A stretch of 64,000 nucleotides of DNA from Limanda limanda (lineage: Eukaryota; Chordata; Actinopteri; Pleuronectiformes; Pleuronectidae). Positions 12,449 to 20,062 of this stretch are shown here, one piece after another. A program made the translations under genes and the position numbers. Below the pieces are notes generated by a model, which made no database searches, was not told where the DNA came from, and saw nothing but the letters and a program-made list of their open reading frames with translations. The stretch covers positions 2,313,501 through 2,377,500 of the forward strand of contig NC_083645.1 in NCBI RefSeq assembly GCF_963576545.1, written 5' to 3'. Positions within the stretch are counted from its first letter, which is position 1, and each line of letters starts with the position of its first letter.

Positions 12449-12454
12449 TTTATT
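12449..12454 (-). terminator. Predicted polyadenylation signal (AATAAA) of the element
   Basis: The minus-strand hexamer AATAAA lies 65-70 bases before the LTR end, followed by a moderately GT-containing stretch. Its position, well downstream of the TATA box and R start, fits the R/U5 border of an LTR. The same hexamer is present in the 5' LTR at 17574-17569. Cleavage position is inferred, not seen. Confidence 0.65.
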
Positions 12455-12614
12455 TGTCACTGCAGTCTTAAACAGTTCTTAACAGTGGCAGGGTGAAAAG
12501 TCTTTGTTCCCAGTGATCTTCAGCGAGATCTGGCAAGGAGTGAGTCTGGTGTTGCTGAGTGGAGGCAAGGTCCACAGCAGGAGGATTACCTAGATGCAGA
12601 CAGGATCAGTGGTG

Positions 12615-12802
12615 AGCTGTGTAGCAGGCCGGAGCAGGTAGCAAGCAGGTAGCAAGCAGGTAGCAGGCAGATAGCAGGCAGATAGCAGGTAGCAGGCCGG
12701 AGCAGGTAGCAGGCAGGTAGCAGGCAGATAACAGGTAGCAGGCCGGAGCAGGTAGCAGGCAGGTAGCAGGCAGGTAGCAGGCAGATAACAGGTAGCAGGC
12801 CG
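12615..12802. repeat. Hierarchical 11-bp minisatellite inside the LTR
   Basis: Variants of an 11-mer (GTAGCAGGCAG and relatives such as GCAGATAACAG) are arranged in larger blocks that each begin GTAGCAGGCCGGAGCAG, starting at 12621, 12689, 12735 and 12792. Block spacings are 68, 46 and 57 bp, differing by multiples of 11. An identical copy is at 17735-17922. The repeated Cys-Tyr-Leu-Pro-Ala frames on the minus strand derive from this periodicity and are not genes. Confidence 0.9.
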
Positions 12803-13002
12803 GAGAGAGAAATGCTGGAGGTCAGGCATTTACGCAAGACAATCTGGCACTGAAGCAGAGACAGGAGCAGGCTTATATGCAGCCAGGGCTGTCACAGGTG
12901 TGGAGAGTTGGCCTGATGAGGGGGCGTGGCTAACAGGTAGAGTGGAGCAGAGACAGAGGAGTGGAAAAATACCAGCAGACAGGAGATGAGCAGACTGTGA
13001 CA

Positions 13003-13015
13003 GAACCCCCCCCTC
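13003..13015 (-). other. Polypurine tract
   Basis: On the minus strand the sequence GAGGGGGGGGTTC immediately precedes the 3' LTR border. The uninterrupted G8 run is a good candidate for the RNase H-resistant primer for second-strand synthesis. Three non-purine-tract bases (TTC) separate it from the LTR terminal TG, which is a little unusual but tolerable. Confidence 0.8.
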
Positions 13016-13084
13016 AAGGGACGGCTCTCGACGTCCCAAGACGAATGGACCAAACCGGGTGGGAGGCGGGGGCCTGGAGGAGGG

Positions 13085-16000
13085 CTAATACTCGTCCGAG
13101 AGCCCAGCGTCCATCTCCAAGACCCTGGTCCCGGGGAGACTGTCGTCGCTGTCGTTTGGGGACTCCGACGGAGGATGTGGTCTGGGAGGTGGCCTGGTTC
13201 TGGACGTCTGGGTGGGGTTGCGTCGATGGAAATCCCTGATGATGGTGCGGTCCAAGATGTTCCTCCCAGGAACCCAGAACCTTTCTTCAGGGCCGTAACC
13301 CTCCCAGTCCACCAAGTACTGGAATCCCCTCCCACGCCGGCGAGACTGCAGGATACGACGGACAGTGTAGGCGGGACCTCCATCGATGAGGCGAGGAGGC
13401 GGTGGAGGTGGTGTGGCAGGAACCAGGGCGCTCTCTTGGACCGGTTTAACCTTGGAGACATGAAACGTGGGATGAACCCGCATGGATCTAGGGAGTTTGA
13501 GCCTCACTGCCACTGGGTTGACGATCTCCTGGATCTCGAATGGGCCGATGAAGCGAGGAGCCAGTTTCTTGGATTCCACCCGGAGGGGAAGATCACGGGT
13601 GGAAAGCCAAACTTTCTGACCCGGCTGGTAGTCTGGGGCCTTGGAGCGGTGGCGATTGGCGGCCGCGGTGTAGCGGTCAGCGGCCCGGAGTAGAGCCGCC
13701 CTGGCTCGGGTCCAAGTCCTGCGACAACGGCGGATGAAGTCCTGGACAGAGGGGCAGGATGTTTCTTTCTCAAGTGCCGGAAAAAGCGGTGGTTGGAACC
13801 CATAGGTGCACTCAAAGGGGGAGAGACCGGTGGCGGAGCTGGTCAAGGTGTTGTGGGCGTATTCTACCCATAGGAGCTGTTCGGACCAAGAAGTAGGGTC
13901 TTGAGACGTCATGCAACGTAGTGCCGTTTCCATCTCCTGATTCTTGCGTTCGGTCTGGCCGTTGGACTGGGGGTGGTACCCCGAGGACAGGCTGACGGTG
14001 GCTCCCAGGAGCGAGCAGAACTCCCTCCAGAATACTGAGGCGAACTGGGGACCCCGATCAGAGACCACGTCCACTGGGATGCCATGGAGACGGACGACGT
14101 GGAGGAGGAGTAGTTTAGCCGTCTCTTTGGCAGATGGGAGTTTGGGCAGGGGCACGAAATGTGCCATCTTGCTGAACCTATCTACCACCGTCAGGATAGT
14201 AGTGTTGCCGCTGGATGGTGGTAGACCGGTGACAAAGTCCAAAGAAATGTGCGACCAGGGACGATGAGGCACAGGCAGAGGATGTAGAAGACCGGCAGGG
14301 GCATGATGAGCCGGCTTGTGCTGGTTGCAGGTGGGACAGGCATTGACGAACCCCCGAATGTCCTCATCCAGTGACGTCCACCAGAACCGGCGCCGCACCA
14401 CGTCCTTGGTCCGTTGGATCCCTGGATGACAGGTAAGTTGAGTGCTGTGGGCCCATTGTAGAACCTCAGACCGGAGGTCAGGCGGGACGAACAGACAGTT
14501 GGGAGGGCAAGCACTAGGTCCGGGCTGGTCTTGGGCGGCGACCCTGACCTTCTCCTCTATCTCCCAGGTGAGTGTGGCCACCAGACGGGAAGAAGGCAGG
14601 ATAGTGTCTGGGTCGGTCCTGTCCCCCTCCTTTTCCGAGAACTGACGGGACAGGGCATCGGGCTTGACGTTGCGGGACCCCGGTCGATAGGAGAGGGAAA
14701 AGTTGAAGCGGGTCAGGAAGAGTGCCCATCGAGCCTGGCGGGAGTTCAGTCTTTTGGCGGACTGGAGGTACTCAAGGTTTTTATGGTCAGTCCATACCAG
14801 AAACGGCAGTTTAGTCCCCTCGAGCCAGTGTCGCCACTCTTCTAAAGCCAACTTGACGGCGAGGAGCTCTCGGTTTCCAATGTCATAATTCCTCTCTGCC
14901 GGGGTCAAACGTCGGGAATAGAATGCGCAGGGGTGCAACCTCTGGTCGGAGGCTGCTCTCTGGGACAAGACAGCCCCCACTCCCGAGTCGGAAGCGTCCA
15001 CCTCGACCACGAACTGCCGTTCAGGGTCCGGTATTTGGAGGATGGGGGCCGAGGTGAATCGTGTCTTCAGGGCCAGAAAAGAGTCATTGGCGGCCGTGGA
15101 CCAGAGAAACGGAACCTTGGAGGAGGTAAGAGCTGTGAGGGGGGCCGCCACCGAACTGTAGCCCCTGATGAACTTCCGGTAGAAGTTGGCGAAGCCCAGG
15201 AAACGTTGCAGCTGCTTGCGGGAATCAGGGGCGGGCCAAGTGGTGACGGCAGAAACCTTGGCTGAGTCCATCTCCACGGTCCCTCTCCCTACGACGTACC
15301 CCAGGAAGGAGACAGACGAGACGTGAAACTCACACTTCTCGGCCTTGATGAACAGCGAGTTTTCCAGCAGACGTTGGAGGACCTTCTGGACGTGATGTAC
15401 ATGTTCCTCTCTGGAGCGGGAGAAGATCAGAATGTCATCAAGGTACACGAAGACGACCCTGTTGAGCATGTCTCTGAGCACGTCGTTGACCAGAGCCTGG
15501 AAGACAGCAGGAGCGTTGGTGAGGCCGAAGGGCATCACCAGGTACTCGTAGTGACCAGTGGGGGTATTGAACGCCGTCTTCCACTCGTCCCCCTCGCGGA
15601 TCCGGACCAGGTGGTAGGCGTTGCGCAGGTCAAGCTTGGTAAATATGGTGGCCCCCTCTAGGAGCTCGAAAGCTGAGGAGATGAGAGGCAGGGGGTACCG
15701 GTTCTTGATGGTAATGTCATTCAATCCACGATAATCAATGCAGGGGCGGAGTGTCTTGTCTTTCTTCTCCACGAAGAAGAAACCTGCTCCAGCCGGAGAC
15801 GAGGAAGGGCGGATGATGCCTGCCGCTAGACCGTCATTGATATATGTCTCCATCGCCCCCCTCTCAGGAACGGACAGGGAATACAGGCGTCCTCTGGGGG
15901 GCGTGGCACCGGGCTGGAGGTTGATGGCGCAGTCATAGGGCCGATGTGGGGGCAGGGAGGTTGCCTTGGCCTTACTGAAGACCTCCCTGAAGTCCAGATA

Positions 16001-16558
16001 CTCAGCCGGGACCCCCAGCACATCGGTAGAAGAACTGGTCGTGGCAGAAGGTCGTGGTGTGGCGGCTTGCTTGAGGCAGACCTGGTGACACGATGAACTC
16101 CACCCCAGGATCGCCCCTGTGGTCCAATCAAGGTGTGGATTGTGACGTCGGAGCCATGGGAACCCCAGAAGGAGAGGATGACGAGGAGAGTGCAGGATGT
16201 GAAACTGGAGTGTTTCATGGTGGTTCCCGGAAATTAACATCTGTATAGGCACTGTCAGGTGGGTCACAGTTCCCAGAAGTCGGCCATCCAGAGCGTTGGT
16301 GGAAACTGGAGCTGGCAGGGGAATCTGACCGACACCCAGCTGCAGAGCTAGGTTAGAGTCCATAATGTTGGCATCAGAGCCAGAGTCAATGAGGGTGGCG
16401 AGGGTCTGGGATCCCTCAGGCAGTAGCAGGCGGACCTGGCACAGGGATCGTGGGCTGGAGGAGGAGCTAGATGTATGACTCACCAGGAACTCCTTCCTTC
16501 CTGATGAGCCCGACCTTTTAGCGGGCACCTGGAAATAAAGTGTCCCGCTTGGCCACAA
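13085..16558 (-). CDS. pol: Chromovirus Pol polyprotein (PR-RT-RH-IN-chromodomain)
   Basis: An open frame of about 1,157 residues counted from a TTG at 16558; the frame is also open further upstream, so translation is expected by -1 frameshift from gag rather than from an own start. Domains in order: aspartic protease with DSG at 58-60; reverse transcriptase with FVEKKD at 262-267 and the YLDD catalytic box at 372-375; RNase H with D521, E564 and D591. Next is integrase: zinc finger H704, H711, C741, C744, then D774, D834, E870 (a D,D35E core) and a GPF module near 1005-1007. A chromodomain lies at about 1063-1115, with aromatic candidates Y1064, W1085 and W1095. All catalytic residues are present and no stop or frameshift interrupts the frame. 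It should make a DNA copy in particles and integrate it, the chromodomain possibly guiding target choice toward modified histones (family knowledge). Confidence 0.96.
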   Translation of the reverse strand: MWPSGTLYFQVPAKRSGSSGRKEFLVSHTSSSSSSPRSLCQVRLLLPEGSQTLATLIDSGSDANIMDSNLALQLGVGQIPLPAPVSTNALDGRLLGTVTHLTVPIQMLISGNHHETLQFHILHSPRHPLLLGFPWLRRHNPHLDWTTGAILGWSSSCHQVCLKQAATPRPSATTSSSTDVLGVPAEYLDFREVFSKAKATSLPPHRPYDCAINLQPGATPPRGRLYSLSVPERGAMETYINDGLAAGIIRPSSSPAGAGFFFVEKKDKTLRPCIDYRGLNDITIKNRYPLPLISSAFELLEGATIFTKLDLRNAYHLVRIREGDEWKTAFNTPTGHYEYLVMPFGLTNAPAVFQALVNDVLRDMLNRVVFVYLDDILIFSRSREEHVHHVQKVLQRLLENSLFIKAEKCEFHVSSVSFLGYVVGRGTVEMDSAKVSAVTTWPAPDSRKQLQRFLGFANFYRKFIRGYSSVAAPLTALTSSKVPFLWSTAANDSFLALKTRFTSAPILQIPDPERQFVVEVDASDSGVGAVLSQRAASDQRLHPCAFYSRRLTPAERNYDIGNRELLAVKLALEEWRHWLEGTKLPFLVWTDHKNLEYLQSAKRLNSRQARWALFLTRFNFSLSYRPGSRNVKPDALSRQFSEKEGDRTDPDTILPSSRLVATLTWEIEEKVRVAAQDQPGPSACPPNCLFVPPDLRSEVLQWAHSTQLTCHPGIQRTKDVVRRRFWWTSLDEDIRGFVNACPTCNQHKPAHHAPAGLLHPLPVPHRPWSHISLDFVTGLPPSSGNTTILTVVDRFSKMAHFVPLPKLPSAKETAKLLLLHVVRLHGIPVDVVSDRGPQFASVFWREFCSLLGATVSLSSGYHPQSNGQTERKNQEMETALRCMTSQDPTSWSEQLLWVEYAHNTLTSSATGLSPFECTYGFQPPLFPALEKETSCPSVQDFIRRCRRTWTRARAALLRAADRYTAAANRHRSKAPDYQPGQKVWLSTRDLPLRVESKKLAPRFIGPFEIQEIVNPVAVRLKLPRSMRVHPTFHVSKVKPVQESALVPATPPPPPPRLIDGGPAYTVRRILQSRRRGRGFQYLVDWEGYGPEERFWVPGRNILDRTIIRDFHRRNPTQTSRTRPPPRPHPPSESPNDSDDSLPGTRVLEMDAGLSDEY

Positions 16559-17487
16559 TACAGGCAGAGGCTCCCCTCGCGGCGTCTCCTCCTCTCTTCT
16601 GGCGTTAGACTGGCCCGACCCACCTGCATGGGTTCAGGCTCCCCTGAATACCGGCAGCCAGAAAGCATCGATACGTCGGAAGCCGCTGGTGAAGGGGCGG
16701 GCTGGCGTCGTCCTGCGAGCCCCTGATGTTTCTCCCGCTGTCTCGCTTGAATGCGACGGTCAATGCGGGACGCCAGCTCGATGATGCCGTCGACAGTGGT
16801 GGGAAGGTCGTACGAAATCAGTTCGTCTTTAATGTAGTCAGCGAGCCCCATCAGGAATGCGTCGCACTGGGCAGCCTGGTTCCACTCACTGGAGCTAGCC
16901 TGGGTGCGGAAGTGGATGGAGTAATCGGCCACTGAACGAGACCCTTGCTTCAGACCTAGAAGCCCTCCAGAAGCGTCCGGACCTCGGGAAGCTTCTCCGA
17001 ACACTTTGCGGAGCTCAGCGGCGAAGGCTTGGAAAGTGGAGCACGCTGGAGTGCGACGCTCCCACTCGGCTGTTCCCCACAGCCGAGCGCGCCCCGTCAG
17101 ATGATTCACGGTGAACGCCACCCTGGCGTCTTCCGAAGCGAAGGTGTGGGGCTGGAGGGCAAACAGGATGGAACAGTTTGTGAGGAACGGGCGGCAGCCC
17201 TCCGCGTCCCCGGCGTAGCGTTCAGGAACCCCCACACGAGGCTCCGAGGTGGAAGCAGAGGCAGCCGGGACTGGTAGAGGCTGGACTGGTTCTGGAGGCA
17301 GAGGGACAGCTTGAGCAAAAGCTGCGGCGAGTTGTTGGACCTGCGAGGCTAGCAAGGTAACCGCCTGCTCCTGCTTAGTCACCGCCAGTTGAACATCTGC
17401 TGAGTTCGAAAGCAGCAGCGCCTCGTGGTGCTGGAGCATCGCCTCTACCTTCTCCAGGCGATCCATCGGCGTGTGCGCTGGGTCCAT
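16480..17487 (-). CDS. gag: Chromovirus Gag polyprotein
   Basis: A 335-residue frame from the ATG at 17487, which lies just 17 bases inside the LTR border and directly after the primer site. The frame is open into the LTR (an upstream Met at 17580), but that start would lie in the LTR, and the later Met fits family layout better. Residues 8-60 are helix/coiled-coil-like. Residues about 90-175 resemble the Retrotrans_gag capsid fold shared with sushi elements and their domesticated mammalian relatives. Residues 308-321 form a CCHC knuckle (C308, C311, H316, C321) for RNA packaging. The frame ends with TGA at 16482-16480, overlapping pol, which lies in the -1 frame. No disabling mutation seen. 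Confidence 0.93.
   Translation of the reverse strand: MDPAHTPMDRLEKVEAMLQHHEALLLSNSADVQLAVTKQEQAVTLLASQVQQLAAAFAQAVPLPPEPVQPLPVPAASASTSEPRVGVPERYAGDAEGCRPFLTNCSILFALQPHTFASEDARVAFTVNHLTGRARLWGTAEWERRTPACSTFQAFAAELRKVFGEASRGPDASGGLLGLKQGSRSVADYSIHFRTQASSSEWNQAAQCDAFLMGLADYIKDELISYDLPTTVDGIIELASRIDRRIQARQREKHQGLAGRRQPAPSPAASDVSMLSGCRYSGEPEPMQVGRASLTPEERRRRREGSLCLYCGQAGHFISRCPLKGRAHQEGRSSW
16520..16535 (-). promoter_or_regulatory. Candidate gag-pol -1 frameshift region
   Basis: Gag and Pol overlap in frames that differ by -1. In the overlap, just after the zinc knuckle, the gag codons read CCG CTA AAA GGT; the A4 run is the best slippage candidate. A canonical X-XXY-YYZ heptamer is not evident anywhere I looked in the overlap. 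The exact shift site is therefore inferred only. Both frames are open at least as far upstream as 16620, so the shift could also happen earlier. Confidence 0.4.
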
Positions 17488-17492
17488 GTCTG

Positions 17493-17502
17493 GCCAGATT
17501 GT
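17493..17502 (-). other. Self-priming primer-binding site
   Basis: On the minus strand, two bases after the LTR border, is ACAATCTGGC. Its exact reverse complement, GCCAGATTGT, lies inside the LTR at 17968-17959 (and 12848-12839), about 25-30 bases downstream of the TATA-like box, that is at the predicted mRNA 5' end. In Tf1 and sushi elements the first ~11 mRNA bases fold back on the PBS and are cut to prime cDNA synthesis instead of a tRNA. No TGG-plus-tRNA-tail match abuts the LTR here. The complementarity is seen; the mechanism is inferred from the group. Confidence 0.8.
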
Positions 17503-17504
17503 AC

Positions 17505-18122
17505 TGTCACGGGTATGGTGAGGACCCAAATGCAGCACAGGCAGACGAGATCTTAATTGGTAATGAACTTTATTTGTCACTGCAGTCTTAAACAGTTCTT
17601 AACAGTGGCAGGGTGAAAAGTCTTTGTTCCCAGTGATCTTCAGCGAGATCTGGCAAGGAGTGAGTCTGGTGTTGCTGAGTGGAGGCAAGGTCCACAGCAG
17701 GAGGATTACCTAGATGCAGACAGGATCAGTGGTGAGCTGTGTAGCAGGCCGGAGCAGGTAGCAAGCAGGTAGCAAGCAGGTAGCAGGCAGATAGCAGGCA
17801 GATAGCAGGTAGCAGGCCGGAGCAGGTAGCAGGCAGGTAGCAGGCAGATAACAGGTAGCAGGCCGGAGCAGGTAGCAGGCAGGTAGCAGGCAGGTAGCAG
17901 GCAGATAACAGGTAGCAGGCCGGAGAGAGAAATGCTGGAGGTCAGGCATTTACGCAAGACAATCTGGCACTGAAGCAGAGACAGGAGCAGGCTTATATGC
18001 AGCCAGGGCTGTCACAGGTGTGGAGAGTTGGCCTGATGAGGGGGCGTGGCTAACAGGTAGAGTGGAGCAGAGACAGAGGAGTGGAAAAATACCAGCAGAC
18101 AGGAGATGAGCAGACTGTGACA
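17505..18122 (-). repeat. 5' LTR of the chromovirus
   Basis: A 618-bp direct repeat, by eye identical to 12385-13002. Read on the minus strand: U3 from 18122 to about 17969 (only ~154 bp), then a long R/U5 of ~464 bp holding the minisatellite (17922-17735). U3 contains the TATA-like box at 18000-17991. It promotes transcription of gag-pol toward lower coordinates. Confidence 0.97.
17991..18000 (-). promoter_or_regulatory. Predicted TATA box of the element
   Basis: Minus-strand GCATATAAGC. Counting 25-30 bases downstream puts transcription start at about 17970, exactly where the 10-base sequence complementary to the primer-binding site begins. That coincidence supports both predictions. No other TATA-like sequence occurs in U3. 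Confidence 0.7.
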
Positions 18123-18127
18123 ATGCT
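18123..18127. repeat. Right target-site duplication (ATGCT)
   Basis: Perfect match to 12380-12384, directly abutting the LTR terminus. Confidence 0.95.
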
Positions 18128-19419
18128 ACTTGCAAACTCACTCACATCAACCGGGTTATGGACTGGAAAAGCCCAAAATCGACCCACCTCTTTATGGACT
18201 GCAAATTAAAGTCATGTTGTGTGGATGTTTTTATTAAATAACAACATCCACATTAGAAGACGTTTTTCGTGAATGGGATGTGGGTCAGGGTTTGAGGTTG
18301 TACTAAGGGTTAAAATAATTAATAAAAGCCACCAGATGATACAACAGGGATCAAGTTGCATTACCATAAAGAGCAATTCAGTCTATAGGGAAATCCGGTA
18401 TTTTTCAGTGATTTATATGACAAACTGACTTAACTGTTTATGTGAAAATTAAATCAATATGCTGCCCTGTGTTTTCTCCTATATATAAGACACACAGGAT
18501 CGAGGAGGAAAGAGGTATTAGGGAGATTTAATGAATGTAAACCTTTTGTGACCTGTTGTTACATCATTAATGCGATAGTAGGCTTTTAACTTTTCATAAC
18601 TTATTATCTAAATGGCTCTATACAAATGCTCCATTCTGAACTTGACATAATTTTCTGCAAACAAATATGCATCCGATATTTATGGAATCAAGCAGGGCAT
18701 AATATTGTTACAGTTCATCACTTAAAGAAGCTATTTGGCTACATAGCAACTGGCGGCATAAGAGGTTCTCATACTCTGAGCAGATCTACTTCGTCAAGTC
18801 TGACCAGATCCTCCAGTGACTACTTACTGGATACTGCCTGACCAGAATCCCTGGTAAGCATGTGAACTGCAGTAAGAGCCAAGAGGTGACAGAAACAGAG
18901 GCAAAATATTGTCATAGCTTTCCACCACTGGACACAACTCATTAATTAGTGTTTGTGTGGATATTTGTAATAGAGGCAGTGGTGCAGCCGTCGGTAGTGA
19001 TCCTGGACAGGTTAGTTTGTGGAGAATGGAATATGGCTGGGAAGAAAACATTCTGCAAATGTTATAGTAATGTAAAATAAATGATGCAAGGACAGTATTA
19101 TTATAATATATAAATCAAATAGCATAACAATAATACAGTGGAAATAGTGAGATAAAGTGATCATGGATACAGTGATGAACAGTTTACAATAATCAAAAAG
19201 CTTGTGACAGAATCGTTCACATTTGGTTATAGTGTCAATATCTGCTTAAAATGTTCATTTTGGAAATTGTCTTACAGGACAGCCTGTCAGCAGCAGGGGA
19301 ACTTGTACTTCAAGCTATCAAACACGCTCACAAAGGTAAATGGTGACCAATTGTTTCTGTCGTTTTTTTACTTTTGAAGAATCAGGCACCAGTTCCTTAA
19401 TTTGTATCAATTTCCCTGC
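18128..19419. other. No gene seen; host sequence right of the chromovirus
   Basis: AT-rich; no coding frame with domain content and no recognisable repeat family. Before the insertion it was continuous with the sequence left of 12380. Confidence 0.5.
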
Positions 19420-19541
19420 AACGCTCTTTAGCCCTGCAACTCCAAAAGTGTTTTGTGGACACTTCACTCACCCCTCCATCTGGATAGAGGTGAGTAGATA
19501 ATGAGTGATTTGTGAAAATTTTGGGTGAACTTTCCCTTTAA
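19420..19541. mobile_element. Terminal fragment of a TTAA-type transposon
   Basis: The stretch ending ATTTTGGGTGAACTTTCCC then TTTAA reads, on the other strand, TTAAAGGGAAAGTTCACCC, a motif I recognise as the end of an abundant fish non-autonomous transposon with TTAA target. Upstream text (an 'AACTCCAAAAGTGTTTTGTG' block and a 'GAGGTGAGTAGATAATGAGTG' block) also fits that family. Only this end is found. It shares its TTAA (19538-19541) with the next element. Confidence 0.6.
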
Positions 19542-20058
19542 AGGGACTCTTACCTTTGTTGCATTTTTACACTTTTTGTGGATAAGGTTAAATTGGTATT
19601 AATAAGGTAATGACACTCTAAAATGCAAGACAGACCCACCAGGAGTTAAAGCAAACAATTATTTCACTCTCGTAATATTTAGTGAAAACTTCAACCAATA
19701 AAATTCTTCGGACCGAAGGACCTTATTGGCCGACAGACCTGTCTGTTTGCTGCATGGAAACAGACAGGAAGCCCGTCTGCTTCTTGTGGCGCATTCGGGC
19801 CCGCGTCATCAAGGCGCGTCCTCAACTATAGGGTTTGTTTTGATTCCACGGCAGACAGTAGCGAGTAGCGACCGTATCGACCGTAGCGACTGACGATGGC
19901 AGACCAAAGTGGTCCACGGCGTACTGAAACAGCCGCTCCCAGGGGGAAAAACAAAAGAAAAAACACCGCGGATGGGAACGAGGGGGTGGGGCATTGGAGG
20001 AAGGAGGGATGATTCGAATGTGCTGTAATTCTCAAATGCAACAAAGGTAAGAGTCCCT
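19542..20058. mobile_element. TTAA-flanked MITE with 25-bp perfect TIRs
   Basis: A 517-bp element. The left end begins AGGGACTCTTACCTTTGTTG at 19542, and the right end read in reverse from 20058 begins with the same 20 bases; identity extends to 25 bp. TTAA flanks both sides (19538-19541, 20059-20062). The interior is CpG-rich around 19690-19980 and has no transposase. TTAA duplication fits the piggyBac or Kolobok superfamilies; the AGG terminus differs from the CCY of typical piggyBacs, so Kolobok-like is slightly favoured. Confidence 0.85.
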
Positions 20059-20062
20059 TTAA

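Larger units (their letters stand above)
12385..13002 (-). repeat. 3' LTR of the chromovirus
   Basis: A 618-bp direct repeat starting TGTCACGGG and ending CTGTGACA in plus-strand orientation, so the termini are a short inverted TGTCAC/GTGACA pair. On the minus strand it holds a TATA-like GCATATAAGC (12880-12871), the predicted start of R near 12848, an internal 11-bp-unit minisatellite (about 12621-12800) and an AATAAA signal (12454-12449) that should place polyadenylation near 12430. It appears identical to 17505-18122. Confidence 0.97.
12385..18122 (-). mobile_element. Intact Ty3/gypsy chromovirus (Tf1/sushi-like)
   Basis: A 5,738-bp LTR retrotransposon transcribed on the minus strand. Order on that strand: 5' LTR (18122-17505), primer site (17502-17493), gag (17487-16480), pol in the -1 frame (about 16558-13085), polypurine tract (13015-13003), 3' LTR (13002-12385). 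The host flanks carry ATGCT on both sides. The two LTRs are indistinguishable by eye over 618 bp, including a complex internal minisatellite, and both ORFs are open, so insertion is recent and the copy may be active. The C-terminal chromodomain plus RT and integrase features place it among chromoviruses; the self-complementary primer site fits the Tf1/sushi group. GC content of the body is clearly higher than that of the surrounding DNA. Confidence 0.97.

Noticed and set aside
12601..12802. CRISPR-like array in the LTR
   Set aside because: Units are 11 bp with no unique spacers; eukaryotic context; it is a minisatellite.
12586..12837. Cys-Tyr-Leu-Pro-Ala repeat proteins on the minus strand, and the copy at 17706-17957
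   Set aside because: Produced by the 11-bp LTR minisatellite read in different frames; not a gene.
13175..16218. Several plus-strand open frames of 60-170 codons across the pol region (for example 13175-13693, 13944-14267, 15323-15661)
   Set aside because: They lie antisense to an intact pol ORF and arise from its GC-rich codon structure; no domain or start context.
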